Counted from the stretch's first letter, positions 51,389 to 59,912 are shown. The stretch is 64,000 nucleotides of DNA from Candidatus Olsenella pullistercoris (GCA_019116525.1 DXBM01000067.1:32599-96598), one strand, 5' to 3'. Made by a program: numbers and translations. The notes: generated from the letters alone by a model not told the origin.

Positions 51389-51622
51389 TTAGTAAGTTTG
51401 ATTTACGTTTTCAGGCAAATAAAAAACGTCCTCGACTTCGCACCCGAGCAGCGCGGCGGCCCTCTCGGCCTGCGCGCGCGTCATGCGCGACGGGTCCCTC
51501 TCTATCTTCTGGTAGGTGGGGTACGAGACCCCGATGGCGCGGACCATCTCCCTGCCCGAGAACCTGTGAGCCTCGGCCATCCTCGCCTTGCGAATCTCCC
51601 TCAGCCCCACTTCCTGCATCAC
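51389..51622 (-). CDS. small XRE-type HTH protein (Cro-like)
   Basis: The 77-residue protein has a helix-turn-helix REMVRAIGVSYPTYQKIERD, with AQAERAAALLGCEVEDVF as the following helices, the standard lambda-Cro/XRE layout. It is divergent from the S24 repressor across a 224-bp control region, the usual lysogeny-switch geometry of phages and ICEs. It probably antagonises the repressor. Confidence 0.82.
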   Translation of the reverse strand: MMQEVGLREIRKARMAEAHRFSGREMVRAIGVSYPTYQKIERDPSRMTRAQAERAAALLGCEVEDVFYLPENVNQTY

Positions 51623-51753
51623 CTCCGTTTCCGGCGCTTCAAACCCCAGCTCCGCGCGGCGTTCCGCGGGACCTACCGCGAGCCTCCCGTGGGCTGGAAT
51701 CCGGTTGTCAAGGTACCCGGCGCTCTCGCGTCGTTGTCTGATATGTTAGCGAT

Positions 51754-51817
51754 ACTTTCCTACTATTGTCAATTATTCTTTCCTAGTTTTGAAAGTTTTC
51801 TTAGCTACTCTTGTAAA
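51754..51817. promoter_or_regulatory. operator repeats and promoter in the lysogeny-type switch
   Basis: ACTTTCCTACT (51754-51764), TCTTTCCTAGT (51777-51787) and GTTTTCTTAGCT (51795-51806) repeat the word TTTCYTA. TTGAAA (51789-51794) and TGTAAA (51812-51817), 17 bp apart, make a good promoter toward the S24 repressor, with an operator inside the spacer. Tandem operators of this kind fit autoregulation by the XRE-S24 protein. Confidence 0.55.
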
Positions 51818-51846
51818 CATCATTAACGTCGAGGCTTGGAGTAGCC

Positions 51847-52515
51847 ATGGAGTTCGGCGACCGCGTACGTTACCTTCGTAAGGCCTGTGGGCTATCTCAG
51901 GAGGAGCTTGCGGAACGCCTTGACCTAACCAGGCCTTCCGTCACTTCATGGGAAACAGGCAAAACGAAGCCCAGACTCGACAAGCTGGAGCAGCTGGCCT
52001 CAATCCTCGGCACGAGCGCCTACTACCTCCTGAACGGCGAGGAGCCGCCGTCGCCGGACTTCTCCTACCCCTCCGGCGCCCGCCGCCCCGTCGGGCGCTC
52101 GGGCACGGTGCCCATGCGCCGCCTGGGCAAGACCCACGCGGGGAGCGCCGTCGAGGAGATGGAGGACGAGGGGACGGTCGAGGTCCCGGCCCGCGTGACG
52201 GAGATGCACCCCAACGGCTTCGCGCTGTCGGTCGAGGGCGACTGCATGGACCGAGCCTACCCCGACGGCTGCGTGGTGCTCGTGGACCCGGACGCGCAGC
52301 CCTGGAACGGGTGCGCGGTGGTGGCGGAGACCTCCCCGGGCGAGTCCGTTCTCAGGCGCTACATGCGCGGCAGCAACACCCTCATGCTCTCGGCGGACTC
52401 CCACAGCGGGGACTACGAGGACATGGTCTTCTCCAACGAGGAGACGCAGGAGGTCCGCACGCTCGGCGTGGTCGTCTGGTTCCAGGCTGACCACGACGAG
52501 TACGAGAGGTGGTAG
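51847..52515 (+). CDS. XRE/S24 phage-type repressor with altered catalytic residues
   Basis: The 222-residue protein has an XRE DNA-binding domain (residues 1-65; LSQEELAERLDLTRPSVTSW) joined by a Gly/Arg linker to a LexA/CI-type S24 domain (VEGDCMDRAYPDGCVVLVDP ... GVVVWF). In active members the nucleophile is Ser in GDSM and the base is Lys in a VKR motif. Here these read GDCM and SVLRRY, so Ser is Cys and Lys is absent or Arg. It may be non-cleavable or respond differently. It is divergent from the Cro-like gene. Confidence 0.85.
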   Translation: MEFGDRVRYLRKACGLSQEELAERLDLTRPSVTSWETGKTKPRLDKLEQLASILGTSAYYLLNGEEPPSPDFSYPSGARRPVGRSGTVPMRRLGKTHAGSAVEEMEDEGTVEVPARVTEMHPNGFALSVEGDCMDRAYPDGCVVLVDPDAQPWNGCAVVAETSPGESVLRRYMRGSNTLMLSADSHSGDYEDMVFSNEETQEVRTLGVVVWFQADHDEYERW

Positions 52516-52558
52516 GGATGGGACATGACGACGGCGGCAACGGTAGAGTGATGTCATT

Positions 52559-53545
52559 ATGCGTGAAGACCGGCACAAGTCAATCAAGGTAACAAATGCG
52601 CCAAGAGGAATAGGAAGGCTGCCAATCTCGCAAATCTGCGCTGTCGGTACCCTTCCCGATGCTGCCGATGATGGAATTGACGTCATCTGGAAGGACGTGA
52701 CATTCTGCTCGGTTTCACAGATGACGGCGTTGGCAGCCGTTCAACTGGCAGCCCATGAGGCTGGAGTCGTACAGGGATACGCGCTCCCAGAGAGCGACGC
52801 TTGCTCGTACATGCTTCGCATGGACTACTGCCGAGTGCTCGGAATCGAGACGGAAGAGGGATTCGTTAGACACGACCCTGTAGGACGCTTCGTCCCGCTG
52901 TCGACCATCCCAATCGACGAGGTGCAGGCAGATCCCGGCGGGATAGCTGACAAGCTGGAGGAGGTTGTGTCGCGGAACACCAGCCTTCACAGGAGCGCAT
53001 CGAACATGCTGAACCTTTCTGTAATGGAGGTCATCGACAACGTGGTTCAGCACTCCAATGCGAAATCCCCTGGACTCGCCTGCGCGCAGTACTACGCTGG
53101 GCAGAAGTTCGTCGAGATGTGTGTTGCAGACTGCGGCGTCGGAATACCGGCTTCCATGGAGGAGAATCCACTCTACTCTAGTCTCACACCATGGGAGCGC
53201 ATGGAAGCTGCCTTCAAGCCAGGGACTGGCCAGTGGTACGGAAGAAGTGGGCTCGGCGGTCACATGGTCAGCGGAGGAGTAGGGCTCTCCTACGTCTGCA
53301 AGCTCGCCGCGCGCCTCGGAGGGCACGTTTGGACCGTCTCGGGGCAAGAGGCCATACACATAGGCTCTAACGGAACGGAAAAGGTCGACGGGCTCTACTA
53401 CCCTGGCACAGTGATGGTCATACGGATTCCCGACACGCCTGTGGAAGTCCTGGAGTCGGACATCTTCGACGACGGAAAACCCGTCCCCGTCTACTGGGAC
53501 GGAACCGATGGAATACACTGCGACAATGGGGGAATCCTGTGGTAG
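52559..53545 (+). CDS. STAS-like domain fused to GHKL (histidine-kinase-type) ATPase
   Basis: The 328-residue protein has two parts. Residues about 40-110 (VTFCSVSQMTALAAVQLAA; YMLRMDYCRVLGI) look like a STAS-type domain. Residues about 140-300 carry a Bergerat-fold ATPase: N-box SVMEVIDNVVQHS, G1 VADCGVGIP, G2 GLGGHMVSGGVGLSYVCKL. There is no phosphoacceptor-His domain. This pairing resembles anti-sigma kinase/STAS partner switches (RsbW/RsbV). Lower GC than the chromosome and a place between repressor and integrase mark it as cargo. The start at ATG 52559 has only a weak site. Confidence 0.75.
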   Translation: MREDRHKSIKVTNAPRGIGRLPISQICAVGTLPDAADDGIDVIWKDVTFCSVSQMTALAAVQLAAHEAGVVQGYALPESDACSYMLRMDYCRVLGIETEEGFVRHDPVGRFVPLSTIPIDEVQADPGGIADKLEEVVSRNTSLHRSASNMLNLSVMEVIDNVVQHSNAKSPGLACAQYYAGQKFVEMCVADCGVGIPASMEENPLYSSLTPWERMEAAFKPGTGQWYGRSGLGGHMVSGGVGLSYVCKLAARLGGHVWTVSGQEAIHIGSNGTEKVDGLYYPGTVMVIRIPDTPVEVLESDIFDDGKPVPVYWDGTDGIHCDNGGILW

Positions 53546-53626
53546 ATTCCGCTACAACACGATTTCTTCATAATTCGCATATAGTATTTAGCGGATATTC
53601 GCTCAGTATGCGAGGAGGAGGAGCCC

Positions 53627-53929
53627 ATGGTCATCAGCATGAAGGACTTCGGCGCGTCTCTTGGAACCCGAGTTGCGGGGCGCAGCGCATACGACGATAT
53701 CATGACGAAGAGTGGCCAGCTGACCGAACCTGTGGTATTCGACTTCTCTGGCGTCACCACGATTACGAACTCATTCGCAGACGAGGTCTTTGGGCGTATG
53801 GTGTCGGAGATTGGCATGGTCGAAATGCGCTCAAGGACGAGCTTCAGGGGCGTGGACCCATTTTGGGCTCGCATAATCCGCAGCGCCATGGATCGCAGGG
53901 AGTCGAGTCGAGAGACCGTCACTGCATAA
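53627..53929 (+). CDS. STAS-like DUF4325 protein
   Basis: The 100-residue protein has VVFDFSGVTTITNSFADEVFG (given in part: FSGVTTITNSFADEVF), the DUF4325 signature of a STAS-like fold, and ends in a helix that finishes SAMDRRESS. GAGGAGGAG precedes ATG 53627. It is the likely partner of the STAS/GHKL protein encoded 81 bp upstream; such two-gene pairs are known as uncharacterised cassettes. Roles to consider are stress or phage sensing and control of the element. Confidence 0.75.
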   Translation: MVISMKDFGASLGTRVAGRSAYDDIMTKSGQLTEPVVFDFSGVTTITNSFADEVFGRMVSEIGMVEMRSRTSFRGVDPFWARIIRSAMDRRESSRETVTA

Positions 53930-54156
53930 AGAGGTTCGTCGCCTATTACAAATCCAGATCTGTCTTTCCGTCAGCCGGGGTCTCCGTTACGGGCATGCCA
54001 GAAGAAGACTGACAAGAGCGGTTTGTCGTCATTTTTAGTTGATCTTGACGGACAGGCTCATTTGTCCGTTATCAGTGACGCAAAGCGCCCCGCGTACAAT
54101 CTTGGCGGACTCACGCGGGGCACGCCAGCCAACCGAGGATTGGAGGCGATGCCATT
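53930..54156. other. gap between DUF4325 gene and integrase remnant, with two hairpins
   Basis: ACGGACA...TGTCCGT (54048-54054/54063-54069) and GCCCCGCG...CGCGGGGC (54087-54094/54114-54121) are the structures seen. One may terminate the cassette; the second may be an integrase-arm or attachment-like site. No gene. Confidence 0.5.
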
Positions 54157-55361
54157 ATGGCACGAAGGCGGATGCGCAGCGCGTGGGGCTCCATCGCGGA
54201 GGTCCGGCGCGGGGTGTGGCGCATACGCTACTGAGCCGAGGGGCCGGACGGCTACCGCAGGCGCAGCGAGACGGTGCGCGGCACCCGGCGGGACGCCGTC
54301 GAGCGCAGGAGCGCCCTCATGCTCGAGCCCGGCGGCGACGCGCCGTACCCCACCGTGCGTCAGTGCTGGGAGAGGTGGTGCCTCCCCGACATCGAGCGTC
54401 AGGTCGAGACGGGCTAGCGCGCCCAGCAGACCCTCGACCAGTACGCGAGCCGCTGGCGATGCCACGTCGGCCCGCGCTGGGGGGACGTCCCCGCCGACGA
54501 GGTGCGACCGCTGGCGGTCCAGCAGTGGATAGACACCATGCCGCGCTCGGTCGCGCAGCAGTCGTCACAGGCGCTGAGGTCGATACTGTCCTACGCGGTC
54601 CGCTACGAGGCGATAGGCTCCAACCCGCTCGACGCCGACTACGTGATGCCGGCGAGGTCGACGTCCGTCGAGCGCAGCCGAGAGACGCTCGACGTCCCGG
54701 GCATGCTCTCGCTGTGGGGAAGGGTCAGGGGGACGTGGCTCGAGGCGCCGGTCCTTGCGATGTGCTTCGGCGGAGCCCGGGTCGCCGAGAGCCTCGGGGT
54801 GCGCGCCGGGGACGTGAGGCTCAGGCGCGTGACCGTCGGGGACGTCGAGGTGAGCGTGGCCGTGGTCTTCCTGAGGACGCAGATACGCGGGGCCGGCGTG
54901 GCGGACGACAGGCTCAAGAACCGGTGGAGCGTGCGCCCCGCGATCATGCCGGGAAGCCCGGGCGCGCGGATGGCCGAGCTGGCGGCGGGCAGGGGCGAAG
55001 GGTGGCTCGTCGACGACGGCGACGGCGGACCGGTCGACAAGTACGCGCTCAGGAGGGGCTGGGAGCCCATCCAGCGCGATCTCGGCGGGCTGCTGATGAA
55101 GAACCTGCGCGCGTCCTGGGAGACCGCGCTGCGATGGTCGCTCAAGCTGCCCCCTGGATAACGGAGAGGCTCATGGGGCACGTCCCCCTGTCCGGCGGCA
55201 AGGTGACCGCGTACCACTACGACAGCCCCGAGGAGGGGGACCTCGTGCGGGCGGTGGCGGAGGCGTACGCGGCGCGCCCGGTGCTCGAGGGGACCGGCCT
55301 CGGCCCAGCCGGTATCATCCCCGCCGGCGCGTCCCACCCGCGTCCCAACTCCAGCAAATAG
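54157..55361 (+). pseudogene. tyrosine recombinase (phage/ICE integrase), inactivated
   Basis: From ATG 54157 the frame encodes an N-terminal arm-binding part (DGYRRRSETVRGTRRDAVERR), a SAM-like core-binding domain (TLDQYASRWRCHVGPRWGDV) and a catalytic domain (GARVAESLGVRAGDV, MKNLRASWET, LMGHVPLSGGKV, TAYHY). It has in-frame stops at 54232 (TGA, where Trp is usual) and 54415 (TAG), and a 1-base deletion in a C-run at 55150-55154 that shifts the last 68 codons. The box-II His of HxxR reads Lys. The element is therefore probably immobile unless helped in trans. Confidence 0.85.
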
Positions 55362-55668
55362 GCGCACTGCGTGAAAGATGCGGACATGAATGCGCAGCTA
55401 CATGACGCGCGGAACGCACGGGGTGCGTGTGCGAACTTGCAGCGCATCTAGCGCTAGCGGGAGAGACGCCCTTCTCGCCAAGGCTGCAAAAGACCGCGCA
55501 TGAGTTCCTCGCTCGCGGAAACTTCCTGTCGTGGGTAGTTTTGAGGTCCAAAACTGCCCGCGGTCGCAGATCTCAACGGTGCATGCGTCCAAAACTACCC
55601 ACGGTCGGCAATATGGTCGGCACTCCCCGCCAGCGGCGAGAAGGACGCGCGCTCCGCGCCCCCCGGCG
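55362..55668. other. right-flank intergenic region with repeats
   Basis: No gene. It contains GGCGAGAA-type octamers at 55472 and 55635 and the GGGTAGTTTTG hairpin family at 55531-55607. The right end of the element probably lies close to the integrase stop at 55361; no att repeat was recognised. Confidence 0.5.
55531..55607. repeat. GGGTAGTTTTG palindromic repeat
   Basis: GTGGGTAGTTTTG pairs with CAAAACTGCCCGC (55531-55563), and a further CAAAACTACCCAC with the flank CGGTCGG follows at about 55588-55610. So there is one inverse and two direct copies, a BIME-like layout of a family distinct from the GGGAC palindromes. Confidence 0.75.
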
Positions 55669-56595
55669 CTACGCCGTGAGGTAGACCATCACGATGATGA
55701 GCGCGAATCCGATGACCTCGGCCGGCGTGAACGGCGTCCCCAGCCACACGACCGTGGCGACCGTCGCCGTGACCGGCTCGATCGTGCCGAGCAGGCTCGC
55801 GCGCATGGAGCCGGCGTCCTTCACGCCCTGCAGGTAGAGCGCGTAGGCGCCGAAGGTCCCCACCGTCACGCAGAGCGCGATCACCCCCCAGCCAAGCGCG
55901 TCGAGCTCGGGCATGTGCTCCCAAGGGCGCCACGCGAGCGCCAGGACGAGCCCCGAGAAGAGGAACGCGAGGCCGTTCACCGTGAAGTTGCCCCAGCGCG
56001 CCATCGGGGCGGCGGGCAAAATCGAGAGGCAGGCGGCGGCCGCGGCGCACGCGAGCCCCCAGAGGAGCCCCTCGGCCGGCAGGCTCAGCTGCCCGGGATT
56101 GCCGCCCGTGGCAACGAGGTAGGTGCCAACGAGCGCGAGGACGACCCCCAACAGCTCGCGGCGCCGCGGCCGGCGGCGCACCTTGAGGCACACGTAGGCG
56201 AGCACGAGCACCATGCCGAGGCTCTGCATGATCGTGGCGGTTGCCGAGTTGGTCCAGTCGATCGCCTCGAGGTAGGCGACCTGCGAGAAGAGAATCGCCC
56301 CCAGGCTCACGCCGGCGATGGCGAGAAGGTCGCGCGGGCTTCTCCACACGCCGGCGAGCTGCTCGCGCCCGCGCGCGGTGAGCGCAGCGGCGGCGAGGAA
56401 GAGCCAGCACGCGAACAGCTCGCGCACGCACACGAGCCAGAGCGGGTCAATGGCGTACGTGTCCATGAGCCACTTGGAGACCGTCCCGTTGAGTCCCCAG
56501 AACGTGCCCCCCACGAGCGTTGCCACGATCCCGCGCCGCACGACGCGGCGCCGCTCGCGGTCCCTCTCGCTCGGCTCCTCGATGCCCTGTGCCAT
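55669..56595 (-). CDS. EamA/DMT-superfamily transporter
   Basis: The 308-residue protein has ten predicted spans in two EamA repeats (GGTFWGLNGTVSKWLMD; GEGLLWGLACAAAAACL-like second half) and VYLTA at the end. Members export amino acids or other metabolites. The second repeat keeps the SLLGTIEPVTATVATVVWLG stretch typical of the family. Substrate unknown. It is a single gene next to the decayed element. Confidence 0.88.
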   Translation of the reverse strand: MAQGIEEPSERDRERRRVVRRGIVATLVGGTFWGLNGTVSKWLMDTYAIDPLWLVCVRELFACWLFLAAAALTARGREQLAGVWRSPRDLLAIAGVSLGAILFSQVAYLEAIDWTNSATATIMQSLGMVLVLAYVCLKVRRRPRRRELLGVVLALVGTYLVATGGNPGQLSLPAEGLLWGLACAAAAACLSILPAAPMARWGNFTVNGLAFLFSGLVLALAWRPWEHMPELDALGWGVIALCVTVGTFGAYALYLQGVKDAGSMRASLLGTIEPVTATVATVVWLGTPFTPAEVIGFALIIVMVYLTA

Positions 56596-56637
56596 GCCAT
56601 CTCCCCTCGACGCGCCCGAACGAGCCTACCATCTCGG

Positions 56638-56664
56638 GACGCTCCTGAACAGGGCGTCTTTTTT
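56638..56664 (+). terminator. orphan intrinsic terminator upstream of the M16C protease gene
   Basis: GACGC-t-CCT-gaac-AGG-GCGTC followed by six T. It points along the plus strand but no plus-strand gene precedes it within 1.2 kb. It could end a short transcript antisense to the DMT gene or act as a leader attenuator. Confidence 0.55.
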
Positions 56665-56761
56665 GCAAGGTGTCCCAGGCAATCGGACCCGGCGCCCACG
56701 GGCTCCGCGCGCCGTCGCGGGCTGGGGTATGCTGGGCTGAAAGCAAAACCTGGGAGGAACC

Positions 56762-59698
56762 ATGGCCGACAAGAACCCCTTTCTCGAGCCCCGCGCCGAC
56801 CTCGAGGTCGGCAGCCGTCACGCGGGCTTCACCGTCACGTCTGCCGAGACGCTGCCCGAGCTCTCCGGCTGCGCCTACGTCATGCGCCACGACGCGACCG
56901 GCGCCCGCGCCCTGTGGCTCGCGTGCGCCGACACCAACAGGGCCTTCTCGATCTCGTTCAAGACGCCGCCGGCCGACGACACGGGCGTCTTCCACATCCT
57001 CGAGCACTCGGTGCTGTGCGGGTCCGACCGCTACCCGGTGAAGGAGCCCTTCGTCAACCTGCTCAAGACGAGCATGCAGACGTTCCTGAACGCCATGACC
57101 TTCCCCGACAAGACCATGTACCCCGTGGCCTCCACCAACGTGGCGGACCTCGAGAACCTCATGTCGGTCTACCTGGACGCCGTCTTCCACCCCGCGATCT
57201 GGCACCGCCGGCGCATCTTCGAGCAGGAGGGCTGGCACCTTGAGGTGGAGGGCGAGGGCGCCGGGGCGCGCCTCTGCTACAACGGCGTGGTCCTGAACGA
57301 GATGAAGGGCGCGCTCTCCGACCCCGAGGACGTGCTCTACCAGGCCATAGGCCGGCAGCTCTTCCCCGAGACCGCCTACCGCTTTGAGTCGGGGGGCAAC
57401 CCGCGGGCGATCCCCACGCTCACCTACGAGTCGTTCCTCGACTCCCACGCACGGCACTACGCGCCCTCCAACGCCTACGTCACCCTCTACGGCAACCTCG
57501 ACGTTGACCGCGAGCTCGCCCTCGTGGACGAGGCCCTGCGCGGGGCCGTGCGGGAGCACGCCGGCGCGCCCAACCCGCTCGGGCTGCAGCCCCCGGTCGC
57601 CCCGGGGCGCACCTGCGTGCGCATGGCGACGGCCGAGGCCAACGCCCAGGTGGCGCTCGCCTACGTCGTTGGGACCGCGGCCGACCGCACGCGCGTGCTC
57701 GCGGTCGACGTGCTGCTCGACGCCCTGTGCGGCTCGAACGAGGCGCCGCTCAAGCGCCGCGTGCTCGACGCCGGCCTCGCCGACGACTTCAACGCCCTGC
57801 TCGTCGACGGCGCGGCACAGCCCCAGGTAATCTTCCTGCTCAAGGGCCTGCGCGAGGGCGCTGGCGAGAAGTTCCGCGAGCTCGTGGAGGCCACCTGCGC
57901 CGAGCTCGCCGAGGGGGGCGTCCCGCGCGACAAGCTCGAGGCCTCGATCGCCCAGGCCGAGTTCAACCTGCGCGAGGGCGACTGGGGCGGCTACCCCGAC
58001 GGCGTCGCCCTCTCCATCCAGGCGCTCTCGAGCTGGCTCTACGACGACGAGCGCCCGACCGACTACCTGCGCTACGAGGACGCGCTCGCCGAGCTCAAGC
58101 AGGGGCTCGACGACGGCCTCTTCGAGCGCCTGCTCGCTGAGCTCGTGCGCCCGGACGCCCACTCCGCCGAGGTGGAGCTCGTGCCCGTCGCCGAGGGCGC
58201 GGCGGACGAGGAGGCCGCCGAGCTCGAGCGCCTGCGCGCCGGCATGGGAGACGACGAGCTCGCCGCCGTGCGCGAGGAGGTCGCGGCGCTGCGGGCGGAG
58301 CAGGAGGCCCCGGACGCCCCCGAGGCGCTCGCGACCCTGCCGCAGCTCACCGTCGCAGACATCGAGCCTCCCGCGCCGGAGCCGGCGCCGATCGACGTCG
58401 AGGCGCCGCTGCCCTGCATCGCCCACGAGCTCGACACGCACCGCATCGACTACGTCTACCACTACTTCGACCTGCGCCGCCTCACCGTGGGGGAGCTGCC
58501 GTGGGTCGGCGTGCTCACCGACCTTCTCGGCAGGCTGGACACGGCTCGCCACACCGCCTCCGAGCTTGACACCCTCATCGAGGCGAACCTCGGCGGGCTC
58601 GACTTCTTCTGCGAGACGTACGCGCGCGACGAGGACCTCTCCTTTGCCGACCCGACGCTCGTGGTGGGCGCCTCCGCGCTCTCGGAGCGCGTGGACGCGC
58701 TTGCCGCCATCCCGCGCGAGGTCTGGGGCGAGACGAGCTTTGCCGACACCGCGCGCGTCCGCGACATCCTGACGCAGAAGAAGATCGGCCTCGAGCAGCA
58801 CTTCCTGGGCTCGGGCCACTCCGCGGCGCTCGCGCGCTCGCTCACGTGCTTCTCGGCGGCGTCGCTCGCTGCCGGCAGGATGGGCGGGATCGACTACTAC
58901 CTCTTCCTCAAGGACCTGCTCGCGCGCTGGGACGAGGTCGCGCCCCAGCTGCCGGCGCGCCTCAGCGAGCTCGCCGCGCGCATCTTCACGGCAGACGAGG
59001 TCGTCGTGAGCTTCACGGGGCCGGCGGAGGACCGCGAGCGCTTCTGGGAGGCGGGCGGAACGCTCGGCCTCGCGAGCACGGGCGCGTCCGCGCACGCGCT
59101 CGAACTCAGCGTGCCCGGCGCGCGCCGCGAGGCCTTCGTCATCCCCTCCGACGTCTGCTACGTGGCGCGCACGGGCGCCCCGTCGCCCGCCGACGCCGGG
59201 AGCGTCGGCACCTGGCAGGTCGCGGCGCGCGCCCTCTCCTACGACTACCTCTGGAACGAGGTCCGCGTGAAGGGCGGCGCCTACGGCGTGGGCTTCAAGC
59301 GGGCATCGGGCGGGCTCAGGCAGTTCTGGTCGTACCGCGACCCCTCCGTCGACGCCACGCTCGCTCGCTACGACGCCGCCGCGGCATGGCTCGCCGACTG
59401 GCAGCCGAGCGCCTCCGAGCTCTCCGGCTACGTGGTCTCCACGGTCGCCGCCCACGACGCCCCCGTGAAGCCGCGCCAGCTCGCCCGTCGCCAGGACGTG
59501 ACGCGCTTCGGGGGCAGGCCGCTCGGGTGGCGCGACGAGGTGCGCGCCCAGGAGCTCGCCACCACGGCGGCCGACGTCCGCGCGCTCGCCTGCGCGCTCG
59601 GCGACAAGGACGCGGCGCAGGGAGTCTGCGTCTTCGGCGGTCGAGACGCCCTCGAGGCGTGCGGCGTGGCCTTCGACTCCGTGACCGAGCTCTGCTAG
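56762..59698 (+). CDS. M16C-family (insulinase/presequence-type) metalloprotease
   Basis: The 978-residue peptidase has the inverted zinc motif in FHILEHSVLCGS (HxxEH) near residue 78, the conserved RYPVKEPF and FLNAMTFPDKTMYPVAS of PreP/Cym1-type enzymes, an M16C-associated middle domain, and the C-terminal inactive half with KGGAYGVGF and PGARREAF. It is one chain forming a clamp that degrades peptides. GGGAGGAACC precedes the ATG. A long inverted repeat follows the stop. Confidence 0.92.
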   Translation: MADKNPFLEPRADLEVGSRHAGFTVTSAETLPELSGCAYVMRHDATGARALWLACADTNRAFSISFKTPPADDTGVFHILEHSVLCGSDRYPVKEPFVNLLKTSMQTFLNAMTFPDKTMYPVASTNVADLENLMSVYLDAVFHPAIWHRRRIFEQEGWHLEVEGEGAGARLCYNGVVLNEMKGALSDPEDVLYQAIGRQLFPETAYRFESGGNPRAIPTLTYESFLDSHARHYAPSNAYVTLYGNLDVDRELALVDEALRGAVREHAGAPNPLGLQPPVAPGRTCVRMATAEANAQVALAYVVGTAADRTRVLAVDVLLDALCGSNEAPLKRRVLDAGLADDFNALLVDGAAQPQVIFLLKGLREGAGEKFRELVEATCAELAEGGVPRDKLEASIAQAEFNLREGDWGGYPDGVALSIQALSSWLYDDERPTDYLRYEDALAELKQGLDDGLFERLLAELVRPDAHSAEVELVPVAEGAADEEAAELERLRAGMGDDELAAVREEVAALRAEQEAPDAPEALATLPQLTVADIEPPAPEPAPIDVEAPLPCIAHELDTHRIDYVYHYFDLRRLTVGELPWVGVLTDLLGRLDTARHTASELDTLIEANLGGLDFFCETYARDEDLSFADPTLVVGASALSERVDALAAIPREVWGETSFADTARVRDILTQKKIGLEQHFLGSGHSAALARSLTCFSAASLAAGRMGGIDYYLFLKDLLARWDEVAPQLPARLSELAARIFTADEVVVSFTGPAEDRERFWEAGGTLGLASTGASAHALELSVPGARREAFVIPSDVCYVARTGAPSPADAGSVGTWQVAARALSYDYLWNEVRVKGGAYGVGFKRASGGLRQFWSYRDPSVDATLARYDAAAAWLADWQPSASELSGYVVSTVAAHDAPVKPRQLARRQDVTRFGGRPLGWRDEVRAQELATTAADVRALACALGDKDAAQGVCVFGGRDALEACGVAFDSVTELC

Positions 59699-59716
59699 CG
59701 GGCGCGCCGCCGCCAA

Positions 59717-59745
59717 CCTTGCGAAAGCGTAAGCTGCCCGCAAGG
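59717..59745 (+). terminator. hairpin after the M16C protease gene
   Basis: CCTTGCG and CGCAAGG pair around a 15-nt loop, 18 bp after the stop. There is no T-run. Weak candidate terminator. Confidence 0.4.
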
Positions 59746-59759
59746 CAGGGCGATGGCGC

Positions 59760-59813
59760 GGCGGCTCCCTTCCGCCGAGAATGACCTCAGTCACCTCGCG
59801 GAAGGGAGCCGCC
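59760..59813. promoter_or_regulatory. 16-bp inverted repeat that buries the ribosome binding site of a small ORF
   Basis: GGCGGCTCCCTTCCGC (59760-59775) and GCGGAAGGGAGCCGCC (59798-59813) are exact reverse complements with a 22-nt loop. The GGAAGGGAG site of the 32-codon ORF at 59814 lies entirely in the right arm, so translation would be blocked unless the hairpin opens. Confidence 0.6.
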
Positions 59814-59912
59814 ATGCTGCTCGGTCTCTATGAGTGCTTTGCCATTGTCGCCGTGTTCGTGCTGCTCGGCCCCATCGCGCTCTGGCCGCTGCTGGAGGAT
59901 CGCGTGGCCTGA
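59814..59912 (+). CDS. possible 32-aa membrane peptide
   Basis: ATG 59814, with GGAAGGGAG 6 bp upstream, opens a 32-codon frame for one hydrophobic span: MLLGLYECFAIVAVF then VLLGPIALWPLLEDRVA. The layout recalls small single-span proteins or type I toxin peptides, and the site is hidden in a hairpin. It may also be chance. No family recognised. Confidence 0.4.
   Translation: MLLGLYECFAIVAVFVLLGPIALWPLLEDRVA

Noticed and set aside
53539..54012. 157-codon frame overlapping the DUF4325 gene
   Set aside because: GTG start inside the previous gene, no ribosome site, no family, and the overlapping DUF4325 frame has a strong site and clear homology.
54232..54234. TGA in the integrase as selenocysteine
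   Set aside because: No SECIS-like reason, the position is a usual Trp, and a second stop plus a frameshift show decay.
54039..55361. 440-codon frame overlapping the integrase
   Set aside because: Only its last part (after 55150) is integrase sequence, because of the frameshift; the rest is an out-of-frame reading.
50520..55370. attL/attR direct repeats of the element
   Set aside because: Only a 7-bp GCGGAAC match was seen near both ends, which is expected by chance.
56447..59815. 1122-codon open frame on the minus strand
   Set aside because: It is the antisense of the M16C protease gene; composition is Arg/Gly/Val/Leu/Glu shadow sequence without domains. Long antisense frames are expected at this GC.
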